A stretch of 64,000 bases of DNA from Streptomyces shenzhenensis (lineage in GTDB: Bacteria; Actinomycetota; Actinomycetes; Streptomycetales; Streptomycetaceae): positions 37,455-101,454 of the forward strand of contig NZ_JAJONF010000035.1 in assembly GCF_021462265.1 (NCBI RefSeq), in the 5' to 3' direction. The position numbers and the translations under genes are program-made. Shown piece after piece: positions 50,541 through 58,357 of this stretch. Each line of letters opens with the position of its first letter. Within the stretch, counting starts at the first letter, position 1. A model generated the notes under the pieces. It was not told the origin of the DNA. It made no database searches and saw only the letters and a program-made list of their open reading frames with translations.

Positions 50541-51299
50541 GTGCCGACCACCGCCGAAGACACGCTCGACGCGACGCTGCGATTCGAGAGCGTCGACAAG
50601 CACTTCGCCAACGGGACCACCGCCCTCACCGGCCTGGAACTCTCCATCGCACCCGGCGAGTTCGTCGCCGTCGTCGGCCCCTCGGGGTGCGGCAAGTCCA
50701 CCCTGCTCCGCCTCGCCTCCGGCCTGGACGCCGCCACCGGCGGCACCGTCCACGCCCCCGTCGACTCGGTCGGATACGTCTTCCAGGACCCGACCCTGCT
50801 GCCCTGGCGCACCGTCCTGGCCAACGTCGAACTCCCCGCCGAACTCGCCGGGACGCCGAAGGCCGAACGCCGTGAACGGGCCCTGGACGCCCTGCGGCTG
50901 GTGGGCCTGGAAGGCTTCGAGAAGCAGTTGCCGGGGCAGCTGTCCGGAGGCATGCGGATGCGGGCGTCCCTGGCTCGCGCCCTCATGACCCGGCCCTCGC
51001 TGTTCCTGCTCGACGAACCCTTCGGCGCCCTCGACGAGATGACCCGCCTGCGCATGCAGGAGGAACTCCAGCGCATCTACGCCGATACCGGCTTCGCCGC
51101 CCTGTTCATCACCCACTCGGTCACCGAGGCCGTCTTCCTGGCCCGACGGGTCGTGGTGATGTCGGCGCGGCCCGGCCGCATCACCGCCTCCTTCGACGTG
51201 CCCTTTCCCCATCCCCGTCCGGCCCAGCTGCGCTACGACCCCGGGTTCGGCCGGATCGCCGGCGAGGTCTCGGCCGCGCTGCGAGGAGGTCTCCAGTGA
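50541..51299 (+). CDS. ABC transporter ATPase (TauB/SsuB type)
   Basis: A 252-aa nucleotide-binding subunit. Walker A is VVGPSGCGKSTLL, the signature LSGGMRMRASLARAL, Walker B LFLLDEPFGALDEMT and the switch FITHSVTEAVFLA. It powers the importer with the permease next door (4-nt overlap). The GTG at 50541 follows AAGGGAGCTGAT; the frame upstream of it overlaps the operator and is not coding. The group imports nitrate, sulfonates, thiamine precursors or related small anions and heterocycles. Confidence 0.93.
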   Translation: MPTTAEDTLDATLRFESVDKHFANGTTALTGLELSIAPGEFVAVVGPSGCGKSTLLRLASGLDAATGGTVHAPVDSVGYVFQDPTLLPWRTVLANVELPAELAGTPKAERRERALDALRLVGLEGFEKQLPGQLSGGMRMRASLARALMTRPSLFLLDEPFGALDEMTRLRMQEELQRIYADTGFAALFITHSVTEAVFLARRVVVMSARPGRITASFDVPFPHPRPAQLRYDPGFGRIAGEVSAALRGGLQ

Positions 51300-52171
51300 G
51301 CGCCGACATCACCGCCCGCGCCGACACGGCCGTACCCACGGCGGAGGCCACCAGGGCCGAACCGGTGAGGCCGGTACGCCGGCGCCGGGTCCGGTACGCC
51401 GCCCTGCTCACGCCGCTCGGGTCGCTCGGCGCGGCCCTCGGTGTCTGGTACGCCGTCAGCTATCTGCTGCTCAGCCCCGCCCGGCGCTTCCTCGTCCCGC
51501 CCCCGCAGCAGGTCCTCACCGTGTCGTTCCTCGACTGGACCCACCTGCAGCCGATGCTCCAGGCGCTGTCGCTCACCGCCCAGGTCGCGCTCGTCGGCCT
51601 CTTCATCGCCTGCGCGCTGGGCGTGACGGCGGCGGTGCTGATGAGCAGGGCCCGCTGGCTGGAACGCTCCCTGTACCCGTACGCGGTCATCCTGCAGACC
51701 GTGCCGATCCTCGCGATCGTGCCGCTGGTCGGCCTGTGGTTCGGCTTCGGCTTCACCAGCCGGGTGGTCGTCTGTGTCCTGATCGCCCTGTTCCCGATGA
51801 TCTCCAACACGCTGTTCGGCATCCAGTCGGTGGACCGTGCCCACCACGACCTGTTCACCCTCCAGCGGGCGAGCCGCTGGGCCCGGCTGCGCAAGCTGGA
51901 ACTGCCGGCAGCCCTCCCCTCGGTCTTCACCGGGCTGCGCACGTCCTCCGGTCTGTCCGTGATCGGTGCGATCGTCGGTGACATGTTCTTCAAGCAGGGC
52001 GAACCCGGCATAGGGACCCTGCTCGACGTCTACCGCTCCCGGCTGCAGTCCGAGGACCTGTTCGCCGCGATCATCCTCGCCTCGCTCTTCGGTGTCACGG
52101 TCTTCGCCCTCTTCACCCTCGTCGCCCGGCTCGCCGTCGGCTCCTGGCACGCCTCGGCCGACCGGCCGTAA
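51296..52171 (+). CDS. ABC transporter permease (TauC/SsuC type)
   Basis: A 291-aa binding-protein-dependent permease with six helices after a 40-residue charged N-tail. The cytoplasmic EAA loop is around ASRWARLRKLELPAALPSVFTGLRTSSGLSV. It forms the membrane pore for the importer with the ATPase and the lipoprotein. It overlaps the ATPase stop by 4 nt (GTGA). Only one permease is present, so it probably works as a homodimer, as in the Tau and Ssu systems. Confidence 0.92.
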   Translation: MSADITARADTAVPTAEATRAEPVRPVRRRRVRYAALLTPLGSLGAALGVWYAVSYLLLSPARRFLVPPPQQVLTVSFLDWTHLQPMLQALSLTAQVALVGLFIACALGVTAAVLMSRARWLERSLYPYAVILQTVPILAIVPLVGLWFGFGFTSRVVVCVLIALFPMISNTLFGIQSVDRAHHDLFTLQRASRWARLRKLELPAALPSVFTGLRTSSGLSVIGAIVGDMFFKQGEPGIGTLLDVYRSRLQSEDLFAAIILASLFGVTVFALFTLVARLAVGSWHASADRP

Positions 52172-52217
52172 CCCCGCCCTCGTCCTTCGCCGTCCCCCGT
52201 CCCTCAGGGAGTCAGTC

Positions 52218-53393
52218 ATGCCTTCTTCCGCCAGACGCGCCGCCGCCGCAGGCGTTTCCTCCGCAATCACCCTGGTATTGGTCACCGCCTGCGGCAGTGG
52301 CTCCGCCGCCTCCTCGGCCGGTTCCGCCGACAAGCTCCCGGAGGCTCCCGCCGCCCAGCGCCTTGCCGGTGTCTGCCCCAAGACGGTCGTCGTCCAGGTC
52401 GACTGGGAGCCCGAGGCCGAACACGGCCCGCTCTACAACCTCGTCGGCCCCGGCTACACCGTCGACACCGGCAAGAAGCGGGTCACCGGGCCGCTGGTGA
52501 CCGGCGGCAAGGACACCGGCGTCGACATCCAGGTGCGGGCCGGCGGCTCCGCCATCGGCTACCAGACCGTCCCCTCGCAGATGTACGTCGACAAGAGCAT
52601 CACCCTCGGCACGGTCACCACCGACCTGGCCATCTCGGCGTCCGTCAAGCAGCCGGTCACCGCAGTCGCGGCGCTGATGAAGAAGAGCCCGCAGGTCCTG
52701 ATGTGGGACCCCGCCACCCACCCCGACTGGAAGACGATCGCCGACATCGGCAAGTCGAACGCGAAGGTCGTCTACGTGGACGGCAGCACCTACGCCTCAC
52801 TGCTGGTCGACAAGGGCCTCATCAAGAAGAGCCAGCTGGACGGGAGCTACGACGGCGCACCCGCCCGCTTCGTGTCCAACCCGGGCATCGCCCAGCAGGG
52901 TTTCGCCACCGCCGAGCCGTACATCTACCAGCACGAGGTGACGGCCTGGAAGAAGCCGATCAAGTACCAGCTGCTCGCGGACGTCGGCTACAACGTCTAC
53001 CCCGAGTCCCTGTCCGTGCGCAGCGGTGAGCTGAAGTCGCTCAGCCCCTGCCTGAAGAAGCTCGTCCCCATCCTGCAGCGGTCGGCCGCCGACTTCGCGG
53101 CCAAGCCGTCGGCGACGGTCAAGCTCATCAGCGACCTGGTCCAGCAGTACAACACCGGCTGGGTCTACTCGGAGGGCACCGGCACCTTCGCCGCCGGGCA
53201 GATGGTCAAGCTCGGCATCCTCGGCAACGAGGCCGACGGCAGCCTCGGCGGCTTCGACATGAAGCGCGTCGCCTCCGCCCTGAAGACCTTCACCCCCCTC
53301 GTCGAGCAGAGCGGCGCCAAGGTCAAGCCGGGTCTGAGCGCGCAGGACCTGGCGACCGACGAGTTCATCGACCCCTCGATCGGACTGAAGTGA
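52218..53393 (+). CDS. ABC transporter substrate-binding lipoprotein
   Basis: A 391-aa secreted lipoprotein. The signal peptide ends in the lipobox LVLVTAC, with the cysteine near residue 25. The mature part has the NMT1/SsuA-like binding fold; early VVQVDWEPEAEHGPLYNL is the typical first strand. The binding cleft includes tryptophan and tyrosine residues (DWEPEAEHG, YQTVPSQMY) that suit a flat heterocycle, though the ligand is inference. The ATG at 52218 has CAGGGAG just upstream. It shares the operon with permease and ATPase. Confidence 0.9.
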   Translation: MPSSARRAAAAGVSSAITLVLVTACGSGSAASSAGSADKLPEAPAAQRLAGVCPKTVVVQVDWEPEAEHGPLYNLVGPGYTVDTGKKRVTGPLVTGGKDTGVDIQVRAGGSAIGYQTVPSQMYVDKSITLGTVTTDLAISASVKQPVTAVAALMKKSPQVLMWDPATHPDWKTIADIGKSNAKVVYVDGSTYASLLVDKGLIKKSQLDGSYDGAPARFVSNPGIAQQGFATAEPYIYQHEVTAWKKPIKYQLLADVGYNVYPESLSVRSGELKSLSPCLKKLVPILQRSAADFAAKPSATVKLISDLVQQYNTGWVYSEGTGTFAAGQMVKLGILGNEADGSLGGFDMKRVASALKTFTPLVEQSGAKVKPGLSAQDLATDEFIDPSIGLK

Positions 53394-54823
53394 TGACGCC
53401 CGCGAACCTGACCACGCTCACCGAACTGGTCGCCGACCACGACGCCGGAAGCGCCTCGGCAGAGCCGGCGCGTCAGCCCACCCCCGGGATCGAGGAATTC
53501 TGTGGCGAGGCCGCCGGACTCCTGGGCGCCGACGGGGTGATCCGCGACCCGGCCGCACGGGAGAAGGCCTCCTGCGACTGGGCCCACATGTCGCCCATCC
53601 TCGCGGCGAAGCTCCCCGCGGGCCACGCCGAGGTCGTCCTGCGCCCCACCGCGCACGAGCAGATCCCCGGCCTCCTCGCCCTGGCCCACCGCCGCGGCGT
53701 CCCCCTCACCCCGCGCGGCAAGGGCACCGGGAACTACGGCCAGGCGATCCCGCTGTACGACGGTGCCGTGCTCGACCTCACCGGCTGTGACCGCGTCCTC
53801 GACGCGGGCGACGGCTGGATCCGCGCCGAGGCCGGGGCGAAGATGTCCGAGCTGGAAGCCCACGCCCGCACGCTCGGCCAGGAACTGTGGATGTTCCCGT
53901 CCACCTTCGGGACCACGCTCGGCGGCTTCCTCTCCGGCGGCAACGGCGGCACCGGATCCCTCGTGCACAACACCAACAGCGACGGCTTCGTCCAGGAGTT
54001 GACGGTCGTGCCCTGCACGGCCGAGGCCGCCCCCTTCACCGTCCGGGACGCGGACACGCTGCCGTACATCCACGCCTACGGCACCACCGGCGTCATCACC
54101 ACCGCCACCGTGCGGCTCCAGCGGGCCCGCACCTGGACCGGGCTGTTCGCGGCCTTCGACGACTGGGCGTCCGCCACCGCCGCCCTGTCGGCACTCGTCC
54201 GCATGGCACCGGCCCCGCGCCTGGCCTCGCTGGACGAGGCCGGCCTCGTCCGGGTCTACCGGCCGGACCCCGCACTGGATCCCACGGCCCTGAACCTGCG
54301 CGCGATCATCGAGGAGGAGGCCGTCGGCCAGGCACGGGCGCTCGTCGAGTCGTACGGCGGAGAAGTCCTCGACGTCCGGCCCGCACCGGAGGGCCCCGCA
54401 CTGATCAGCTCACTGTCCTTCAATCACCCCACGTACCACCTGATGAAGGCCGAGGACGGCTGGTTCCACCTGGAGATCCGCGGCGACGTCCTGCTCGGTG
54501 ACACCACCGAGATCCGGAAGGTCTTCCCCGGCACCCTGCTCCACCTGGAGGGCATGCGCTCCGGCACGGTCGGCATGCTCATGGCCCGCTACCAGGACGA
54601 GCAGACGGTGTACGACGGTATCGCCGCCCTGGAAGCCCTGGGCGTCGGCGTGCACAGCCCGCACAACTGGCTCGTGGACCGCCGCCTCGACCTGGTCCGG
54701 GAGGCCGCCCGCACCACCGACCCGCTCGGCCTGCTCAACCCCGGCAAGATCCCCGCCGTTCCCGAGAAGACCGTTCCCGAGAAGACCGTTTCCAAGGAGA
54801 CCGATCCCGAGGTGGCCCCGTGA
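53393..54823 (+). CDS. FAD-linked (PCMH-type) oxidase/dehydrogenase
   Basis: A 476-aa FAD-binding oxidoreductase of the glycolate-oxidase/VAO type. PLTPRGKGTGNYGQAIPLYDGAVLDLTG is the FAD-pyrophosphate loop, and FPSTFGTTLGGFLSGGNGGTGSLVHN is the FAD domain core. The C-terminus PLGLLNPGKIP is the family's usual end, after which two PEKTV repeats and acidic residues form a non-conserved tail. It would oxidise an alcohol, hydroxy acid or amine intermediate. The start codons GTG 53390 and ATG 53393 overlap the lipoprotein stop; I chose the ATG. Confidence 0.87.
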   Translation: MTPANLTTLTELVADHDAGSASAEPARQPTPGIEEFCGEAAGLLGADGVIRDPAAREKASCDWAHMSPILAAKLPAGHAEVVLRPTAHEQIPGLLALAHRRGVPLTPRGKGTGNYGQAIPLYDGAVLDLTGCDRVLDAGDGWIRAEAGAKMSELEAHARTLGQELWMFPSTFGTTLGGFLSGGNGGTGSLVHNTNSDGFVQELTVVPCTAEAAPFTVRDADTLPYIHAYGTTGVITTATVRLQRARTWTGLFAAFDDWASATAALSALVRMAPAPRLASLDEAGLVRVYRPDPALDPTALNLRAIIEEEAVGQARALVESYGGEVLDVRPAPEGPALISSLSFNHPTYHLMKAEDGWFHLEIRGDVLLGDTTEIRKVFPGTLLHLEGMRSGTVGMLMARYQDEQTVYDGIAALEALGVGVHSPHNWLVDRRLDLVREAARTTDPLGLLNPGKIPAVPEKTVPEKTVSKETDPEVAP

Positions 54824-55605
54824 CCTTCACCCGGTTCATCGACCTCAGCGGCCCGGACATCGAGCGGCTCGGCGAGGACACCGTCGCGGTGCTGCCGGTC
54901 GGCGCGGTGGAGCAGCACGGACCCCATCTGCCCGTCGCCACCGACCACTACATGGCCGAGGCCATCGCCGAAGGCGCCGCCCGGCTGGCCGGCGAGAGCT
55001 GCGACATCACGCTGCTGCCGGGCCTCGCCTACACCAAGTCCGACGAACACGCCTGGTCCGCGGGCACGTTGTGGCTCACCGCCCGCACTCTGCTCTCCGT
55101 GCTCGACGACCTCGGCCGTTCGCTGGCCGCCGGTCCCGTGCGACGGCTCGCCTTCCTCAACGCGCACGGCGGCAACAGCGCCCTGCTCGGCGTGGCCCTG
55201 CGCGAACTGCGCACCCGCCACGGCCTGCGCACCTTTCTGCTGCACGCGTCCCTCCCCGCCGACCAGGGCGGCGCCTCCCCGGCCACGGAGCTCGGCATGG
55301 GCGTGCACGGCGGACTCAAGGAGACCGCCGCCATGCTCCACCTCCGCCCCGACCTGGTGGACATGACACGGGCGCGCCGCAGCGTCCCCGAACACCTCAC
55401 CGCGTACGAGCACATCGGCTTCGGCAAGCCGGTGTCCTTCGGCTGGACCAGCGACGACTTCGCCACCGGCGACGGCGTCATCGGCGACCCCACCGGCGCG
55501 ACACCGGAACTCGGCCGCAAGCTCGTCGACGCGTCCATCGCCGCGGCGGCCGCCGCGTTGCGCGAATGCGCACGCTTCCTGCCCGACCGCCCCTCGACCT
55601 CCTAG
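54820..55605 (+). CDS. Creatininase-family amidohydrolase
   Basis: A 261-aa metal-dependent amidohydrolase of the creatininase superfamily. GAVEQHGPHLPVATDHYMAE supplies Glu, His and Asp ligands, LNAHGGNSALL a His, and HGGLKETAAML a Glu ligand. Members open cyclic amides such as creatinine or formamides. The GTG at 54820 overlaps the FAD-oxidase stop by 4 nt. Its presence is a main reason to expect a ring-shaped N-compound as substrate. Confidence 0.88.
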   Translation: MTFTRFIDLSGPDIERLGEDTVAVLPVGAVEQHGPHLPVATDHYMAEAIAEGAARLAGESCDITLLPGLAYTKSDEHAWSAGTLWLTARTLLSVLDDLGRSLAAGPVRRLAFLNAHGGNSALLGVALRELRTRHGLRTFLLHASLPADQGGASPATELGMGVHGGLKETAAMLHLRPDLVDMTRARRSVPEHLTAYEHIGFGKPVSFGWTSDDFATGDGVIGDPTGATPELGRKLVDASIAAAAAALRECARFLPDRPSTS

Positions 55606-55615
55606 GGAGCCCGCC

Positions 55616-56047
55616 ATGGCCAACCCTCCGCTGCACACCCCGCTGCGCGCCATCACCGCCCACCACATCACCGCGGGCGACACCGTCAAGCTCGCCGTCC
55701 TCACCGGCCCCCGGGACGGTTCGCCGACCACGGTCGTCTTCGAGGTGTGGGAACCGGGCGGCGCCCAGCCCCTCAACTGGCATCCCGAGTCGGTCGAGAC
55801 GTTCGTCGTGCTCGCGGGCCACGGCCGTGCCGCCAGCGACGAGCACGAGCGCGACCTCGCCCCCGGCGACGTCCTGGTGCTGCCCGCCGGGTCCAGGCAC
55901 CGCATCGTCAACACGTCCGCCACCGAGCGCCTCTACACCCTCACCGTCATGTCCCCCGACGAAGGCTTCGCCGACCTCGTCGAAGGCGGGCCGCTCGCCG
56001 CGCTCGACGCGCAGGACCTGGCCGTACTGCGGGCGGGGACGTCGTGA
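55616..56047 (+). CDS. Small cupin-domain protein
   Basis: A 143-aa single cupin. WHPESVETFVVLAGHGRA is motif 1, with His and Glu, and GDVLVLPAGSRHRIVNTS is motif 2 with the metal-site His. Such small cupins act as isomerases, dioxygenases or ligand sensors. It overlaps the next gene by 4 nt, so it probably serves the same pathway; the reaction is unknown. The ATG at 55616 follows AGGGAGCC. Confidence 0.82.
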   Translation: MANPPLHTPLRAITAHHITAGDTVKLAVLTGPRDGSPTTVVFEVWEPGGAQPLNWHPESVETFVVLAGHGRAASDEHERDLAPGDVLVLPAGSRHRIVNTSATERLYTLTVMSPDEGFADLVEGGPLAALDAQDLAVLRAGTS

Positions 56048-57600
56048 CCGACTCCCCGGACGCGGATCTTCTCGCCGCCTTCTGGGCATACGAACAGGCC
56101 CTGGCCGCCAACGACCTGGCAGGCCTGGACCACTGGTTCCTCGACACCCCCGGCACCCTGCGCGCCGAGGGCGACACCGTGCTGGTGGGCCACACCGCCG
56201 TCGCCGACTTCCGGCGCGGGCGAGGCGGGGCTCCGGCGCGGGTCGTCGAGCGGGTGCACGTCGTGCGCCCGGCACCGTCGGTCGCGGTCGTGACCGCCGA
56301 GACCCGCAGGCAGGACGGGGCGCGCGGGCTGCAGACCCAGGTGTGGCAGCACGCCGGCACCGGGTGGCGGATCGCCGCCGCGCACGTCAGCGCCGTGTCC
56401 GCACCCGTGCCGGACGACCGCCCCGACCCGGCGGTGTGGCGGGTGGCCGGGCCGCTGGTGGCGTCCACCGGGCAGGGCCCGCTGGCGCACGTCCGCACCG
56501 CGGTGAAGGACCTGTTCGCCGTGACGGGACAGCGCGTCGGCGCGGGAAATCCGGGGTGGCTGGCGGAAGCCCGGACGGAAGAGACGCACGCGGACGCCGT
56601 ACGGCGGCTGCTCGACGCGGGTGCCGAACTCGCCGGCATCGCCCAGACCGACGAGCTGGCCTTCAGCCTCGCGGGGACCAACGCGCACTACGGCACCCCC
56701 GTCAACCCCGCCGCCCCCGGCCGGATCACCGGCGGATCCAGCAGCGGTCCGGCCGCCGCCGTGGCCCGCGGCTGGGCGGACCTGGGCCTGGCCACCGACA
56801 CCGCCGGCTCGATCCGGGTGCCCGCCTCCTACTGCGGCCTGTACGGCTGGCGGCCCACGCACGGCGCCACCCCTGCCGGCGGCTTGCTCGCCCTGGCACC
56901 CTCCTTCGACACCGCCGGGCTCCTGGCCCGCGACCCCGTACTGCTGCGCACGGCGGCCGAGGTGCTGCTGCGCGCACAGGACGCCCCGGCGCCGATCACC
57001 GCGCTCGTGGTGGACGAGGACCTGGTGTCGCTCGCCGGCCCCGAGGTCCGCTCCTCCTTCGAGGCGGCCTGCCGCGCGCTGGTCCTGCGCACCGGGCTGC
57101 CCCTGGCGCGTACGTCCACCGGAGCCGCCGAGCGCCTCCAGGTGTGGCTCGCCGCCTTCCGTACCGTCCAGGCCGCCGAGGCATGGGAGCAGCACGGCGC
57201 CTGGATCACCCGTCACCCGGGCGCGCTCGCCCCTGACGTCGCGGCGCGCTTCGAGAACGGACGCCGGGTGACCGCGGCCGAGCGGTCGGAGGCGGAACAG
57301 ATCCTGGCCGACGCCCGCAAGGCGCTGGACGCCGCGCTGCCGCCCGGCACCGCCCTGCTGCTGCCCGCGACGAGCGGTCCCGCCCTGCTCGCCGACGCGC
57401 CGTCCGAGGAGGTGGAGGCGGTACGCGCCGCCACCCTCCGCCTGACCTGCCTCGCCTCGCTGGCCGGGCTCCCGTCGGTCGTCGCTCCGCTGCTGCGGGT
57501 CCGTTCGCTGCCCGTGGGACTGTGCGCACTGGGCGCCCGGGGCACGGACCGGGCACTGCTGGACCTCACCGCCGAAACGAGGAGCCCCACGCATGCCTGA
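56044..57600 (+). CDS. AtzH-like domain fused to an amidase
   Basis: A 518-aa fusion. Residues 1-125 (AAFWAYEQALAANDLAGLDHWF ... RRGRGGAPARVVERVHVVR) are a DUF3225/AtzH SnoaL-like domain. Residues 140-518 are an amidase-signature enzyme with Lys in VRTAVKDLFAV, cis-Ser in GRITGGSSSGPAAAVA and nucleophile Ser in TDTAGSIRVPA. In cyanuric-acid catabolism the AtzH and AtzE proteins handle carboxybiuret-type ureides, so a ureide-like substrate is plausible here. No AtzG-like partner is seen. The GTG at 56044 overlaps the cupin stop. Confidence 0.88.
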   Translation: MTDSPDADLLAAFWAYEQALAANDLAGLDHWFLDTPGTLRAEGDTVLVGHTAVADFRRGRGGAPARVVERVHVVRPAPSVAVVTAETRRQDGARGLQTQVWQHAGTGWRIAAAHVSAVSAPVPDDRPDPAVWRVAGPLVASTGQGPLAHVRTAVKDLFAVTGQRVGAGNPGWLAEARTEETHADAVRRLLDAGAELAGIAQTDELAFSLAGTNAHYGTPVNPAAPGRITGGSSSGPAAAVARGWADLGLATDTAGSIRVPASYCGLYGWRPTHGATPAGGLLALAPSFDTAGLLARDPVLLRTAAEVLLRAQDAPAPITALVVDEDLVSLAGPEVRSSFEAACRALVLRTGLPLARTSTGAAERLQVWLAAFRTVQAAEAWEQHGAWITRHPGALAPDVAARFENGRRVTAAERSEAEQILADARKALDAALPPGTALLLPATSGPALLADAPSEEVEAVRAATLRLTCLASLAGLPSVVAPLLRVRSLPVGLCALGARGTDRALLDLTAETRSPTHA

Positions 57601-58357
57601 GGCCCAGGGTCTGATCGGACCCAACTCCCGCAACGCCTGGCGGACCGACGGCGGGTCCGTCACCCTGGCCCGCCCCCGGCCCGCCCCGCGCCCGGTCACC
57701 GTCGAGGCGCTGCCCCGGACCGTGGTCGCCGACCTCGCCGCCACCGCGCTGATCGTCGTCGACATGCAGAACGACTTCTGCGCACCCGGCGGATGGCTCG
57801 CCTCCGTCGGCGTGGACGTGGCCCCCGCCCGCGTGCCGATCCCCGTGATCGCCGGCCTGCTGCCCCCGCTGCGCGCCGCCGGCGTCCCCGTCATATGGCT
57901 CAACTGGGGCAACCGCCCCGACCGGGCCAACCTGCCGCCCGGCGTCCTGCACGTCTACGACCCCGACGGCACCGGCGGCGGTATCGGCGCCCCGCTGCCG
58001 GGCGGCCGGGTGCTGGAGCAGGGCAGCCCCTCGGCCGCGATCGTCGCCGGGCTGGAGACGGCCGGCGGGGATCTCCACATCTCCAAGTACCGGATGAGCG
58101 GCTTCCAGGACACCGAACTGGACAGCGTGCTGCGCAACCTGCGCGTCGACACCCTGCTGTTCGCCGGCGTCAACGCCGACCAGTGCGTCCTGGCCACCCT
58201 CATGGACGCCGCGAACCTAGGCTACGACGTCCTCATGCTGGAGGACGCGGTGGCCACCACCTCGCCCGCGTACTGCATGGACGCCACGCTCTACAACGTC
58301 CGCCAGTGTTTCGGTTTCACCCTCACCGCCGAGGCCCTGCGGAAGGCGCTGAAGTGA
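57593..58357 (+). CDS. Isochorismatase-like cysteine hydrolase (RutB/biuret hydrolase group)
   Basis: A 254-aa cysteine hydrolase. The triad is visible: Asp in LIVVDMQNDFCAPGGWL, Lys in LHISKYRMSGFQDTELD, and Cys in FAGVNADQCVLATLMDAANLGYDVLMLEDA. The PGG motif and long SGFxxTxLD stretch fit the ureidoacrylate (RutB)/biuret hydrolase branch, which splits carbamoyl groups. It overlaps the amidase stop by 8 nt after an ACGAGGAGC ribosome-binding site. It is the last gene of the cluster; its last 141 nt are antisense to the ricin-lectin gene. Confidence 0.87.
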   Translation: MPEAQGLIGPNSRNAWRTDGGSVTLARPRPAPRPVTVEALPRTVVADLAATALIVVDMQNDFCAPGGWLASVGVDVAPARVPIPVIAGLLPPLRAAGVPVIWLNWGNRPDRANLPPGVLHVYDPDGTGGGIGAPLPGGRVLEQGSPSAAIVAGLETAGGDLHISKYRMSGFQDTELDSVLRNLRVDTLLFAGVNADQCVLATLMDAANLGYDVLMLEDAVATTSPAYCMDATLYNVRQCFGFTLTAEALRKALK

